Assembly (NCBI GenBank): GCA_037349315.1
Contig: JBAIAC010000040.1
Coordinates: forward strand, 16,696,001 to 16,760,000
Source: Chelydra serpentina
Lineage: Eukaryota; Chordata; Testudines; Chelydridae
Reading direction: 5' to 3'
Length of the DNA: 64,000 bases
Positions 1 through 10,760 of this stretch are shown here, one piece after another. The notes under the pieces are model-generated. The model did no database searches and was not told the origin of the DNA. It saw nothing but the letters and a program-made list of their open reading frames with translations. Position 1 is the stretch's first letter. Each line of letters opens with the position of its first letter. The position numbers and the translations under genes are program-made.

Positions 1-400
1 AAGTAGGTCAGGAAGCAAAAGTCTAACATAAGAATTGCCAGAAATATCAGAGCCCCGGTCCAGTGCTTGGGCGCTGACAATGACCAGCTGCTTTAGAGGA
101 AGGTGCAAGAAACGCTCCAGTAGGCAGATGTGAAGTCATCTGCCTCCCACAAAGGCCTCATTCTAACTCCTAATCATTAGAGATTGGCTTAAACATCTGC
201 CCTATTGGCTCTTGTAACCCTTCCCGAATGTTGTGGTTGGTATCAATATTGTCACAGGCCAGTCTTGTTATTCGTTTAAACCGTTACCAGTTACCAGGTG
301 CCCCTTTATTATTAGTGAGCAAGAGACATCTCCTTGAAACGGGGGTTGAGAAGATGCCCTACCATCCTGGGAGGGAGAGGCCACTCTGTCCGGGCAGCAA
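1..400. other. Single-copy non-coding DNA with one perfect hairpin
   Basis: No gene or recognised repeat is visible. The one clear structure is a perfect inverted repeat: AGGCAGATG (122-130) and CATCTGCCT (137-145) flank a six-base loop. The open frames here on both strands are short and unlike any protein I know. Confidence 0.5.
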
Positions 401-409
401 TGCTGGGGA

Positions 410-620
410 GGCTGCTTGGGAAGCTGGATTTGCATGCGCATCACTAGATGTCCCAGCTTTGTGTTTATAAGCAGAGCAGCAGCTGCTGGAGTTGAAGCCT
501 GTTTCATTTAGCGTTCCCTCCCAGCAGGAGGGCTGGAAAGAGACAATAATGAGAGCCAATTAAATGGCTCATTGTAATGATCCTACAGGCCAGCCAGTGA
601 CTTTTATTAGCAGGGATGGG
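410..620. promoter_or_regulatory. Candidate conserved non-coding element (enhancer-like)
   Basis: The stretch packs several transcription-factor-type motifs into about 200 bases. There is an octamer-like ATTTGCATGCGCAT around 428-441, a perfect 12-base palindrome CAGCAGCTGCTG (477-488) with an E-box core, and an imperfect palindrome around CCAATTAAATGGCTCATT (557-574) rich in homeodomain-type TAAT/ATTA sites. No repeat family is recognised and no long frame is open. Motif density and lack of decay suggest constraint, but conservation cannot be measured from one sequence, so the enhancer reading is inference. Confidence 0.35.
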
Positions 621-2950
621 AAGCGATAGAAACCTGCTCTTCAGGGACCATGCTGGCTCCTGTTCCTTCTCTTCTTTTTACTCAGGATATAAATATTTAA
701 CTCTTTAGTTATGGCAAAGCTTCCAAATTGAATTCCGGGCTTGTGAAATGGGTCAGACTGGCTGCTCTTGAGAATGAAGTCCCCTGTTATTCACCCTCGG
801 AGCAGGTACAATGTAGTCAGGGACAGTGGGAGCTGGGCAGGCCAGTTATTAGAGCTGACAGGCTGGCTCGCTTTCAGCACAGCTCTAATCCATCTGGACA
901 CCCGTCCCGCTGGGACCTGGACTGACACCAGCGGCGCCTTTTGCCCAGGCTACCCAGCATTAGATGGTAAAGATTTTTGGTCAATACTAACATGGATTGA
1001 ATCTGAACCAGCAACCGAGAGGTGATCAAACTCTGCAGCCCGTTACCTGTGGCCTGAGCAAGTCCCCCAAGTAAAGATTTAATTTTCCAGAAGTCATGAA
1101 AGAAAAAAAATCATGAGTGGTATTGACCGGTCCTTTTTAATAGCTCTGCTTTTTTCTTCGTTTCTGATCCCAAGTCTGAAAACTGCTGCCAATTTGCTGC
1201 TACCAATCTTTTCACGCTTCCATTTGGCAACCATTTAAGATCGTTGTCTATCTTTCTTTTAAAACAAACAAACAAACAAACAATTTTATATAGCACAGTA
1301 TTGTGCCAAAACATCTTTGTTGGTGTCAATGTAATCATATGTTCCCTTGTGAGCTCTGCAGCAACAACAAGCCAAGTACAACATATTTTGTAGGTCCTAC
1401 AAAAAGCATGGCCTTGTTTGGGTACTTTAGGCTGGGATCCTGCAAACACTCACATGTATTATGTCACCTCCTGTATGCCCAGTGTATGAGTGTTGTTTCT
1501 CAGTATTTAACAGAATTTGGATGAGGTTTGTTAGTGTTCTTATCACTAAATACACTTGCTGTCCTTCTCTTTATTATGCAATTGGATCAGTCGTCAAAAT
1601 GAAGAGTTTTTTGTTGACTGTGTGTAAAGCCATGTGCACATCGTATAATATTTTTATACGAACCTTTTAACATTTATTTTTTCTTTATAGAGGACGTATC
1701 CGTTGCATTCTATCATGATTGTTACTCCAAGTGTTTTTATATTATGATTTATGGCTTCTAAATTGATAACAGAAAATGTTTCAGATCGGTTGCACAATTG
1801 CACTCGCAAATTCGCCCTCCTGAGTTGTTTCGTCAGGCTCGGTTATGTAGCGTGTATTAGACAACAACAGCAAATGTTGTCTACGAACAAATCCATGTTT
1901 GATGGGCTGTTATCGTCACTTAATCTGCTGTTTGTATTTGCAGCCAATGGTTGGCTGAGCATCCACTGAGCCACATCACCTGATGTATTTATTGAGCAGT
2001 TATCACCAATGGGAATATGCTGTACCTGGTTTGCCATAATAAATTCTTTCCTGTTTCTACTGGAAACATAACCCCATTCTCCAAAGTGAGCAGCTCTGAA
2101 GTAGGTCAGTTGTTGAAAATGAAAGATTCTTGTTTGTTTTTAAGGTGTACAACAGCTACATCAGTTTTCATAAGAGAAGAGGTAGGCGTCATATATTTCA
2201 GAGACCAGACTGTCTATTTTAGAGGGGGGGCGGAGGCGGGAGGGTGGAGGAGGATTAAAAAGAATTTCCTAGGCCGAGCTGCTTTCTCCTGGGAATATAG
2301 CAAACCTTGCCATACCGTATTCAGTGAAAGAACGAGCAAATGTATGTTTGCCAATCACATCTGCAAAATGAAGTGCATGGTAAAAAACAGAGTTTGTTAA
2401 ATGGACCGTTTTAATTAGCCAAGTTACCCAGCTCAATTTTCAAGATGATACATGTGATAAAATACTAGCATTTAGCACGGTCGAGGCTGTGATGGGGTAG
2501 GATTGTACGTCAGAAGAGTATATTTCCCCCTCACACTGTGCTGACATTTGATTTCATTTTTTTGGATGTTGCATCCATTATATTACACTGTATCTTACCT
2601 GATGTATAAATCTGCAGCCTTTGGAATATGAACAAATGGATTATTTAAACAGTAATGCAATTGTTAAGTGGAGAATATATTCCTTGTATAAATGGCCTTT
2701 TATGTCTCTTTTCTGAAGAAAATAATATTCTGGTGAAATATTATCTTGCTGTCCGTTTTTAAGCAGAAATCTCCATTGTTTTTAAGGGGGAGCCTCTGCT
2801 TTAAAAATAGCATCACAAGCTGCTCTGACCCATTGATTGGGGGGAGGGTGAAACAGAAAATCCTATACGTACGTTTTATTTAAGTTCCTCCTTATTTCTC
2901 AAGTTGCTGCACCTGAACAATGACTATTACAATACCACGTACAAGCCTCA
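621..2950. other. AT-rich single-copy non-coding stretch, possible CNEs
   Basis: No repeat family or convincing exon is recognised. A short CAAA-type simple repeat lies at 1260-1282. Two sub-blocks (about 1460-1830 and 2540-2800) have the AT-rich, non-repetitive texture of vertebrate CNEs or of a 3' UTR. The second contains an 8-bp perfect stem ATAATATT (2722-2729) with AATATTAT (2737-2744). If this were a 3' UTR the coding part would lie outside the window to the left; nothing in the sequence decides this. Confidence 0.4.
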
Positions 2951-2960
2951 ACTGAGATCA

Positions 2961-3125
2961 CGCCCCCTTGTGATAGACGCTGTATAAACATATGAGAGTC
3001 CCTGCCCCAGAGAAGTTATAATGGGACTAGACAAGGCAGACAAAGGATGGGCAAAAGGAAGCATCATTAGCTCTGTTTTGTAAATGGGGGGACTGAGGCA
3101 CGGAGGGGTTGAGTCACTCGGGGTG
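2961..3125 (-). mobile_element. LINE 3' tail fragment (L3/CR1-clade type), minus strand
   Basis: Read on the minus strand this resembles the tail of an old CR1-superfamily LINE: a 'gggactctcatatg' block followed by a 'tatacagcgtctatcac' type terminus. On the plus strand this is CTATAAACATATGAG and TCCCTGCCCCAGAG. Related tails occur at 14262, 17690, 26755, 28100, 44868 and 56256. The family name (L3-like) is from memory. The copy is diverged and fragmentary. Confidence 0.55.
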
Positions 3126-3345
3126 TCCACTGAACTCAGCTCTTCAGTCCAGTCCATAGGAGCCACCAACACTGTAGACCTGATTCGTCTCTGTCTAGCA
3201 ACGTTGGTGACCGTCTTATTTCCCACCCACTCTGCTATCATTCGGATTGGTAGCATTGCACCGTCACTTTGCGAAGGGGTAAATGACCCCCCAGGGGCAC
3301 GGCTGGGAGATTCAGGTCTTGTGCATGCTGCAGCATCTCCGTTTT

Positions 3346-3762
3346 GCCCAGAAGTTTTAGAACCAGATCAGGGCTGTTTAGCTTAATAAAGAGAAGGTTA
3401 AGAGGTGACTTGATCACAGTCTATAAGTACCTTCCTGAGGAACAAATATTTAATAACGGGCTCATCAATCTAGCAGAGGAAGGTCTAACAGGCTCCAATG
3501 GCTGGAAGTTGGAACTAGGCAATTTCAGAGTGGAAATAAGGTGTAAAGTTCTGAACAATGAGAGTAATTAACTAGTGGAACAATGTCCCAAGGGTCGCAG
3601 CGGATTCTCCATCACTGACGATTTTTAAATCAAGGTTAGCTGGCTTTCTAAAAGCTCTGCACTAGGAATTATTTTGGGGTAGTTCTCTGGCCTGTGTTAT
3701 GCAGGCGGTCAGATGAGATAATCACAACGGTTCCTTCTGGCCTCGGACTCTTCTGACTCTAT
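3346..3762 (+). mobile_element. CR1 LINE, 5'-truncated 3' end
   Basis: The segment follows the 3' untranslated end of turtle CR1. It has an AGGGCTGTTTAGC-type block, then GGCTCCAATGGCTGGAAG, then 'gattctccatcactgac', then GGCCTGTGTTATGCAGG, and ends in TTCCTTCTGGCC plus a short CR1-type tail near 3762. It is truncated at the 5' side, as most CR1 copies are, and carries no usable reading frame. It lies just downstream of an older LINE tail. Confidence 0.8.
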
Positions 3763-4440
3763 ATGGGCCCGAGGACAGACCAGTCAATGGGCCTGCTTGA
3801 GCATAAAAATGACAGTGTCTGTGGATGTCGTCCTAGGCTTGGGTGGAGCTGGTGGTGGCGGGAGCTCTCTAAGTATGAGAGCGCTCGAAGCTAGAAGATG
3901 TGAGGCACCGTTCGTTATCATTATGGATAGTGCGAGACCTGGGGTTCCGATTGGACGGTGACTTTGGGCAGGTCACTTCACCCCTCGGCGTGGCAAGTTT
4001 CACTGAATCCCCTTGCCACGTGTGACCCAACGGCCTCTTGATCCCGACTGGCAGAGGGCACAGGGGTACAGGGATCACCTGGCTTCACCCAACGGGGGCA
4101 TCTGAGGTCTCTACTGAATGCCAGTGTCACACTGGTGGTCATAATGATTGTGCGATGTATGCATGCCGAAGAAGAGGACAGGTACCTGGGGAGCGGCATC
4201 GTTGTCTTTGTGTGATGGAATACATGTTAAAGGCCAAGCTCTCTTGCTCCTGCTTGGCTGGTTCCATGTGTCAGGGCTTTGGCTGCTGTCTGGGCTGAGT
4301 ATCCCCAGGCAGATACCGGCACTCTGTCGATGCTTGGTCCATTGTCCGACGTACCTTTGGAAGCTGGGTTTCAGGAAGCTGTAATACTAGGCCCTCCAAT
4401 CAGCTGAATGATCTCTGTCAGCGTAGAACAGGCCAAAGAG
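3763..4440. other. Unassigned non-coding DNA, repeat-derived in part
   Basis: No gene is visible. The first 30 bases (3765-3793) share the core GGACAGACCAGTCAATGGGCC with a segment at 48480-48502, so at least this part is probably an interspersed repeat. A 'gggttccgattgg' to 'gggcaggtcacttca' stretch around 3940-3980 faintly recalls the body of the tRNA-derived SINE at 42634 but is too diverged to call. Confidence 0.35.
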
Positions 4441-4451
4441 GTAGTGTCCTC

Positions 4452-4632
4452 CTGGACTGAGCTGGGAGCCAGGAACTCCTGAATCCCAGCACTGTCACTG
4501 ACTCCCTTTGTGCCTCAGTGTCCCCACACCGCTCGCCAGACCTCACCGAGGTGCTGCAAGGATGCATTAGGGTTTGTACAGAACTTTGGAATGATCAAGC
4601 ACTGTGTGCGCGTGCTGAGCATTATAATTAGG
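4452..4632 (+). mobile_element. Diverged tRNA-derived SINE (tortoise/Cry type)
   Basis: The order of blocks matches the better copy at 42634: a head ending in 'ctgaatcccagc', a middle block 'tttgtgcctcagtgtcccc', and a tail with 'gtgctgagcattataatta'. The tRNA-like head is degraded and the A box is not clear. Orientation is plus by comparison with 42634. Confidence 0.55.
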
Positions 4633-5245
4633 TTAATGAATGGAGGAGGGAGTTGGCTTTGTTTGTCGTCTTCTGCTGTAGTTTAATTCATGAGCAGCAA
4701 GGAAGTTAGATAGTCCCTACCCTAGAGAGTCAACAATCTCGTAATAAATACCTGTACAGTGCACAGCACCTTGGTCCTGACTGGAGCCTGCGGCACACCC
4801 GTAATCCATGTTAATACTAAGAAGCACAGGATGCTGTGATCAGCTGGGCAGGTCCCCTCCTCCTGACAGGAGTCAATCCGTCCCTCCTGAACTGCACAGA
4901 GGAAATGTGCAGCCCCTAATTTTACTGTCGGAGAAACTATCTCTGTCCTCTCTGAACAAGCCTCTCGTGCAGAGGTTATAATTAGAGCGAAGGAGTAGTA
5001 TTCTATTAACTGCAGCAGTTGAGATCTGTGGGTTAATTGGTAATACCTGTGTGTAGCATTTTCCCTCGAGATATTTTCGATCACAGTAATTAACCTCTGA
5101 GTTTGGCAGTACCGATGTTAATCACCTGACTTCTCCAGATCATGGTGAAATCTCTCTCCATTGGCTTGGCTGGACTATCAGAGGCAGGTAAAATAAGGAG
5201 ACCAATGGAAAAATACTCTGTCACCTGAGTTAGGATGCTTTAAGT
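4633..5245. other. Unassigned single-copy non-coding DNA
   Basis: Nothing recognisable as a gene or repeat was seen. The minus-strand frame at 4722-5084 is of mixed composition with no family resemblance and no supporting signals. Confidence 0.4.
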
Positions 5246-5372
5246 ATCCAAGGGGTAGCCGTGTTAGTCTGGATCTGTAGAAGCGACAAAGAGTCCTGTG
5301 GCACCTTATAGACTAACAGACGTATTGGAGCATAAGCTTTCGTGGGTGAATACCCACTTCGTCAGATGCATG
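5246..5372 (+). mobile_element. Abundant reptile interspersed repeat (GTAGCCGTGTTAGTCT family)
   Basis: The sequence runs from GGGGTAGCCGTGTTAGTCTG through 'tcctgtggcacc', 'agactaacaga' and 'cataagctttcgtggg' to 'acccacttcgtcagatgcat'. It is a short non-autonomous repeat that I recognise as very common in turtle and crocodilian DNA, but I cannot give its class with certainty. Another family member is at 52755-52853 and a truncated one at 60269-60317. Confidence 0.75.
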
Positions 5373-5378
5373 CGGATG

Positions 5379-5613
5379 CTTTAAGGCAGTGGTTCTCAAA
5401 CTTTTGTACTGGTGACCCCTTTCACATAGCAAGCCTTTGAGTGCAACCCCCCTTAGACATTTAAAACACATTTTTATATATTTAACACCATTATAAATGC
5501 TGGAGGCAAAGCTGGGTTTGGGGTGGAGGCTGACAGCTCATGACCCACCAGGTAATAACCTTATGACCCCCTGAGGGGTCCCGACCCCCAGTTTGAGAAC
5601 CCCTGCTTTAAGG
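5379..5613 (+). mobile_element. hAT-type MITE with exact 8-bp TSD
   Basis: The element proper is 5387-5605 (219 bp). It starts CAGTGGTTCTCAAACT and ends AGTTTGAGAACCCCTG, which are matching terminal inverted repeats of the hAT/Charlie kind. It is flanked by an identical 8-bp duplication CTTTAAGG at 5379-5386 and 5606-5613, the length expected for hAT transposition. It carries no transposase and must have been mobilised in trans. It inserted about 15 bases from the end of the repeat at 5246-5372. A broken relative starts at 18475. Confidence 0.92.
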
Positions 5614-6478
5614 GGAGCCTCCTATAGAACATACATTAGGAATAGCATGTGTGCTATGGGAATGTGAGTCCAGTGCTTGAGGTAGGGCAGCAGGAGTCAG
5701 AATTGTATTGCAAGATCTGCCATGGACCATTTGAATAAGGCTTGACCACCTGTAAATATGGCAGTGGGGTTACCCTCCTGGAAAAACCCGGAAGAATTCA
5801 ATGGAGAATGTTTGGAGCATCCTCCAGAATTCAATAGAGAATTCTAGCGCTTCTGCAGAATTCTATAGGATGGTTCCAAGAACCTATAGAAAGGAGCTAA
5901 TGCTCTGTTTTGGAGTCATTTCTATTACATTTAATTCCTCAGAAATGCTGCAGGAATTTCCCATAAAGCAAGGCCATCGATTCTGAAAAGCTGGTGAGAC
6001 TGAAGAAGGAAAAAAGCAGCTGCTAATCTTTCTCAGGAAGGAGCCCTGAAAGGAATTAAAGTGTGGCAGCAAAATTATTTCTTTCCTCCTAGTGAGCTGG
6101 TTTATTTCTCCGTTCCTTTCCTTGGCAGGATGAACCCTGGAGACCCAGGGCTGCTGCTGTTTCACGCGCTGTCAGGCGCCGCCTCACCGCATTTCTCATT
6201 GCACAGCAGGCCAGTATCGGAGGGAATCTCCATAGCAACTGGTTCAGGGGACAGTGTAAGGAATCAGCAGCCAGATGAGAGGGACTTTCAGCCACTGATC
6301 TTTCCTCGCACTTGTCCTCGATGTAATGCAGCCTGATGCAGGCATTTGCATTGACTTAAGGCAGCAGCAAAGATCTCTTTGCCACACTTTTCTAAACACT
6401 TTCTATTGTATTTGTCTGGTACGTACCTGCGGCAGGGCTTGTCAGCAGTGGCTGATCCACATCTATAGAGGTACTCGT
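5614..6478. other. Non-coding DNA with imperfect tandem repeats and a weak exon candidate
   Basis: About 5791-5870 contains three imperfect units beginning AGAATTCAAT or AGAATTCTAT at spacings of about 32 bases. At 6129 a good polypyrimidine/AG acceptor is followed by 127 bases open in one frame from ATG at 6130, with a plausible donor at 6255/6256. The implied peptide resembles nothing I know, so this is listed only as a candidate exon. Confidence 0.3.
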
Positions 6479-7674
6479 TGTGACCTTGCACCCCATGAGG
6501 CTTTATGGAAATATGCTTATGAATGTATATATGACATAAGTGGAATATGTTTCATGCTACACATGCCATGTAACATATCTCGGTAAAGGTTATGATCTAC
6601 TGAATCCAGTCCTCCTATTTGTACGCATGTATCATTTTTGTGTTCAAAGTTATGAATATTGGCTGCATACTTGCTTGATTTCTAAGTAGCCTTAGTAAAG
6701 CATTTGGTCAGCTTCTTGAGAAAGGAATGTGCAAGTTAAGCACCCAATCAAGAAACACGTAATGAACAATGGCTCTTGGAAGGCTCCAATCCACGTAAGA
6801 AGTCTACTTGAGACGTTCAAGTAGCATGTGAACCATGGCTGCCACCTGTAAGTTCTGAGTCATGCATGGACTTGTGACTTGCCCATGTGACTCCAAAACT
6901 CCATCTTGTAGCTGGGATTCTACACAGGGGGAGGGAGAGGTGTCCACCCACAAGAGAAAGTCTATTTAAACCCCAGGGAGACCCCTCCATTTTGTCTTCA
7001 GCCGGCTCAAGAGATAGCCTCTCCACCCCAAAGGATACCTGAAAGAAACCGGAACAAAGGACAGTAACCACAGGGGGTGTGAGTGATTGCTGGACCCAGA
7101 CTAGAAGGTGACTAGCCTGTAAAAGGAAGCTTATTGGAACACCTCTGAGGGTGAGGTTTTATCTGTATTCAGTTTTCTTACTGTATTAGGCATAGACTTG
7201 CGTGTTTTATTTTATTTTGTTTGGTAATTTACTTTGTTCTGTCTGTTACTACTTGGAACCACGTAAATCCTACTTTCTGTATTTAATAAAATCACTTTTT
7301 ACTTATTAATTAACTCAGAGTATGTATTAATACCTGGCCTGAGGGGTGGGGGGGAATAGCTGTACATATCTCTCTATCAGTGTTATAGAGGGTGAACAAT
7401 TTATGAGTTTACCCTGTATAAGCTTTATTTTGAGTTATTTTGAGTTGGGCATCTGAGTGTTAAAGACAGGAACACTTCTTAAGCTGCTTTCAGTTAAGCT
7501 TGCAGTTTGTGGGACATGGTTCAGACCTGGATCTGTGTTTGTGGCCAGCAAGTGTGTCTGGCACAACCAGGCAGGGCTCTGGAGTCCCAAGCTGGCAGGG
7601 AAGGCAGGGGCAGATGTAGTCTTGGCACATCAGTTGGCAGCCCCAAGGGGGTTTCTGTGATCCAACCCGTCACA
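6479..7674 (+). mobile_element. Solo LTR of an endogenous retrovirus-like element
   Basis: The 1196-bp element starts TGTGACC and ends CCCGTCACA, giving TG...CA ends with a short inverted terminus. It is flanked by an identical 5-bp duplication CTCGT at 6474-6478 and 7675-7679. A TATTTAAA promoter box (6963-6970) and an AATAAA poly(A) signal (7285-7290) set plus-strand orientation. The segment after the poly(A) signal is long, about 370 bases. No gag, pol or env and no second LTR are adjacent, so it is a solo LTR left by recombination. Similar elements lie at 36118 and 47113. The class (ERV-like) is inferred from the ends and 5-bp TSD. Confidence 0.85.
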
Positions 7675-7679
7675 CTCGT

Positions 7680-7860
7680 GATGTAGCAGTTATTCATAAT
7701 ACAACTTCACAGTATCAATCAGAATTCATAAAATGCACAGGTAGAGTCCCAATTCATGGCAATGACACTCTCTCTACTGAGGCACTCCATTTCCAAAGGA
7801 AGAGGTTGCAGAGGGACTTGACAGATTACAGTCTACGACACTGCTGTCATGGTCCTAAAC
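7680..7860. other. Short non-coding spacer
   Basis: Lies between the solo LTR and the next MITE. Nothing recognisable is seen. Confidence 0.4.
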
Positions 7861-8137
7861 CTGGCCTACACTAGAAAATTCAGTCATCTTAACTACAGTG
7901 CTCAGCTGTATGAAAAATCCACACCCCTGAACGACGTAGGTAAGCCAACCTACGTCCCCCTATAGACCGTACTAGGTTGATGGAAGAATTCTTTCGTTGA
8001 CGTTAGCTCCATCTCTCGGGGAGGTGGATTATCTATGCAGACTGGAGAGCCCCTCCCATTGGCATAATTAGAGTCTACGCTGAAGCAGTGCAATGGCGTA
8101 GCTGTGCGCTGTAGCGTGTCAAGTGTAGACAAGCCCC
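7861..8137. mobile_element. MITE with TACACT-type terminal inverted repeats
   Basis: The segment begins CTGGCCTACACTAGAAA and ends CAAGTGTAGACAAGCCCC, which are roughly inverted. It contains a GTAGGTTGGCTTACC-type internal palindrome (plus strand 'acgtaggtaagccaacctacgt', 7934-7955). Elements with GGGCTTGTCTACACT ends are common in turtle and bird DNA. Fragments of similar ends are seen at 38003 and 41980. A TSD could not be read. Confidence 0.65.
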
Positions 8138-10510
8138 TGGTGGCGATTCGGCCTAGTCAAAGCAACAAAGAACTGGCACGCTCTTCAAAACTAGGAAATT
8201 GGTTCAGTGAAGCTATGGAACCTTTCCATTACTTGGCCAACGTGACCGGTCCCAAATACAAAGGGCAGAGCCCACCTCGAGAGGAGGTGGAGCTGTTGAG
8301 GATAGAATTCAGTCCTAAATTTGGTCTTTCTCTTCCAGCATTTAATATTGAAAATCCCAAATCTGTGTTTTGCACATGAGGTTGGGTGACTGTTGAACTG
8401 AAGAGGTGGAAATAAAATAATGGAAGACGGGGGAAGGGGGAGTTGAATGTTTAAAAAGCTGGCACTGAATCCACGGCAGCTCGGCAGCAGCTTAATGTGG
8501 TTTTAGTACATTCAGACTGGTTTGGCTGAAACCTTTGAGCTGGTCGGTACTTGGCACTTTCTGAAAGTCTGACCCTTTAAGGATGAGTCAGGTTGGGTAG
8601 CCTAAAATGGAAGCCCCCAAATCACTTGTTTTGTTCGAAAATTCAGCCCAGTTTGTGTGTTCACTTACAACACTGCAGGCTCCTCTGGACCCTATGTGCC
8701 ACCTTCTGATTGATCTGAGCTGAGGTTTTTTTTCATTAAAAAATCTTTTAAAAATCTTCATTAAAAAATCTTTGTGTTTCTCTCTCTTCCACTCCCCACA
8801 GGCTTGTTTAATGATAAAAACAGTGGGCTCTTTGCAACCTTTGCGATCAAATAACACCGGCCACATCTGTCCATGAGTTTCCCACAGCAACCTCTGGATG
8901 TTCATTCATTCTATATTAATTCTTTCATATTCATTCTATATTCATTCTGGCTGTGCCCAATCAGCAGCGGAGGAGAGTCTGTTACAGTTCCTGTAGTGCC
9001 TGGTTCTTTAGCTACAGCTGTTGGAAACGCCTGCTTTTAGCTCTGCAGGTCTCTGGTTCAATTCCTGGTGCTGGAATTCCAGTCTGCGTGTGGCCTTTAG
9101 GTCCTGTTGCAATATAAATATTAAATAATAATAATTTTCTAAGACTTTAAGCCTAGCTCCACACATCCTGCATCGTGTCACAGGCTTTAGTGCAGTTGTT
9201 TAAATTGAAATTTTACTTTTCTTGCCCTCTTGTAAATGTGAAAGACCTGAATAAGTTAACAAGGAAGAACAATGCCTAAAGCTCTTTGGTCAGTTTCCAG
9301 GATGGTTTCATCTTATAGAGTGAGTGGCTAGCAGCATTGATTAGCACATGTAATTAGGCCTTGGGATGCTCAGCAGGAGAAGTATCATCTCTGGACTAAT
9401 TAATCCAGAGCCCCGCAGTGTAAACTAGAAAACGACAGCTAAGCTTCCTAATTGGGTAAACTTGGGAATTAGTTTAAACAAAAATCCAGATCTTCAGTCC
9501 AAATCCCGGCTGGACGGGTGCCTAGAAATGGAACGTTTGGCCCGGGGTGGAATCGTGTGGTTCTTATTTAGGTGACACCCATTGTGCCTTTCTCTGGGAT
9601 AATTTCCCCACCATTTGTCACAACCGTTTGCTTTAGGCACCTTTGTTTAAAATCCCAGGGCTTGTCCATCACGGGAGCTGAGCCATAGTTTTCTAGTTCG
9701 CATTGCAGAGCGCTGGATTCATTAGTCCTGAAGTGATACTTCTGCTTCCCATCTTCCCAGGGCCTAATGACATGCGCTGATCAGTGCTGATGGACACGGA
9801 CTGTGTAAACTGAGGCTGTCCTGAGACACTGACCTGCCACTTTAGGCTTCGTTCTTCCTTATTAACTTATTCAGGCCATTTGCATTTACAGGGGCGCAAG
9901 GAAAGTAACACAAGTGGGTTTCTTTAACTGAGCGAATGAATTACTTCAAACCCCTGTTGGAACATCCCTGGCCCCGATGTTCACTCAATGGCTGCTTTGT
10001 GTCTTGTTGGGTTGGCCTTCCAGGGGCAGAGAAGCAGTTGTGGAGTCATGTGGCCGGATTCAACCATTGAGCAGCGTGAGGGGAGCTGGGCTTTTTATGG
10101 CTGTTTCCCCTACCACCCTTTGTCTTGTCTATTTAGATTGGCCCTGTCCCTACGAGCTTACAGTCCTCTGCTATCACGCCTGCCGCTATCTAGTGCGGAC
10201 ATTTCTAAAACCGGTGATGTTTTCTAGTGGACGGGCCTGGTTCTGTGACAAACATAGTGCCCCCAATGCCTGAGTGGGAGCTGAGAGCACTCGGCACCAT
10301 CCATAAAGAGCTCAGTATCTTCCAGGGTTGGCTCTAAAGACCCCAGGGGATGCGTTGCTTCAGTATAACTGTTAAGGAAAGAGTTTCTGCCTTCACTTTG
10401 AATCCTCTGGCTTTGGTTTACATTACAACCGTAATCTTGTGATCAGAGCGGCTCCTCCCTCCTCCCCACGTCTCCTTCATATGTACAACGATGCAAGAAA
10501 CTGGCTTACA
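8138..10510. other. Mostly unassigned non-coding DNA with a SINE-like remnant
   Basis: No gene was recognised. Around 8990-9085 the text 'gcttttagctctgcaggtctctggttcaattcctgg' includes a B-box-like GGTTCAATTCC and looks like a tRNA-derived SINE head; a related remnant may lie at 46690-46790. AT-rich tandem words (ATTCATTCTATA) occur at 8900-8950 and a TCATTAAAAAATC repeat at 8733-8772. The stretch 9200-9450 is free of recognised repeats and could contain a CNE. Confidence 0.4.
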
Positions 10511-10519
10511 AACAGCATC

Positions 10520-10760
10520 ATGGGCCTGATTCTGATCTCATTTACACCACTGGTAAATCAGGCATTTCTGCCACGGATTCAGCAGTGACACTGATCTAAG
10601 TGGGCAGAGAATCGCCAATTGCCTGCGCATAGCGCTGGTCAGATTAAACCAGTCCCAGGGTTGGGTTTGCCCAGGGCTTAGTCCCATTGCATGCTGGTGT
10701 GACTCTGCTGAAATCAATGTATCCAGCGCCATTCAAATCTGGAGTCAGGCAATTGGCGAC
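10520..10760. repeat. Semi-palindromic interspersed repeat with 13-bp perfect inverted repeat
   Basis: It opens with GGCCTGATTCTGATCTC and 'catttacaccactggtaaat', a phrase shared with repeats at 28935, 44201 and 54885. CGCCAATTGCCTG at 10613-10625 is matched exactly inverted by CAGGCAATTGGCG at 10746-10758. The structure suggests a MITE or two nested palindromic repeats. No transposase is present. Confidence 0.6.
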
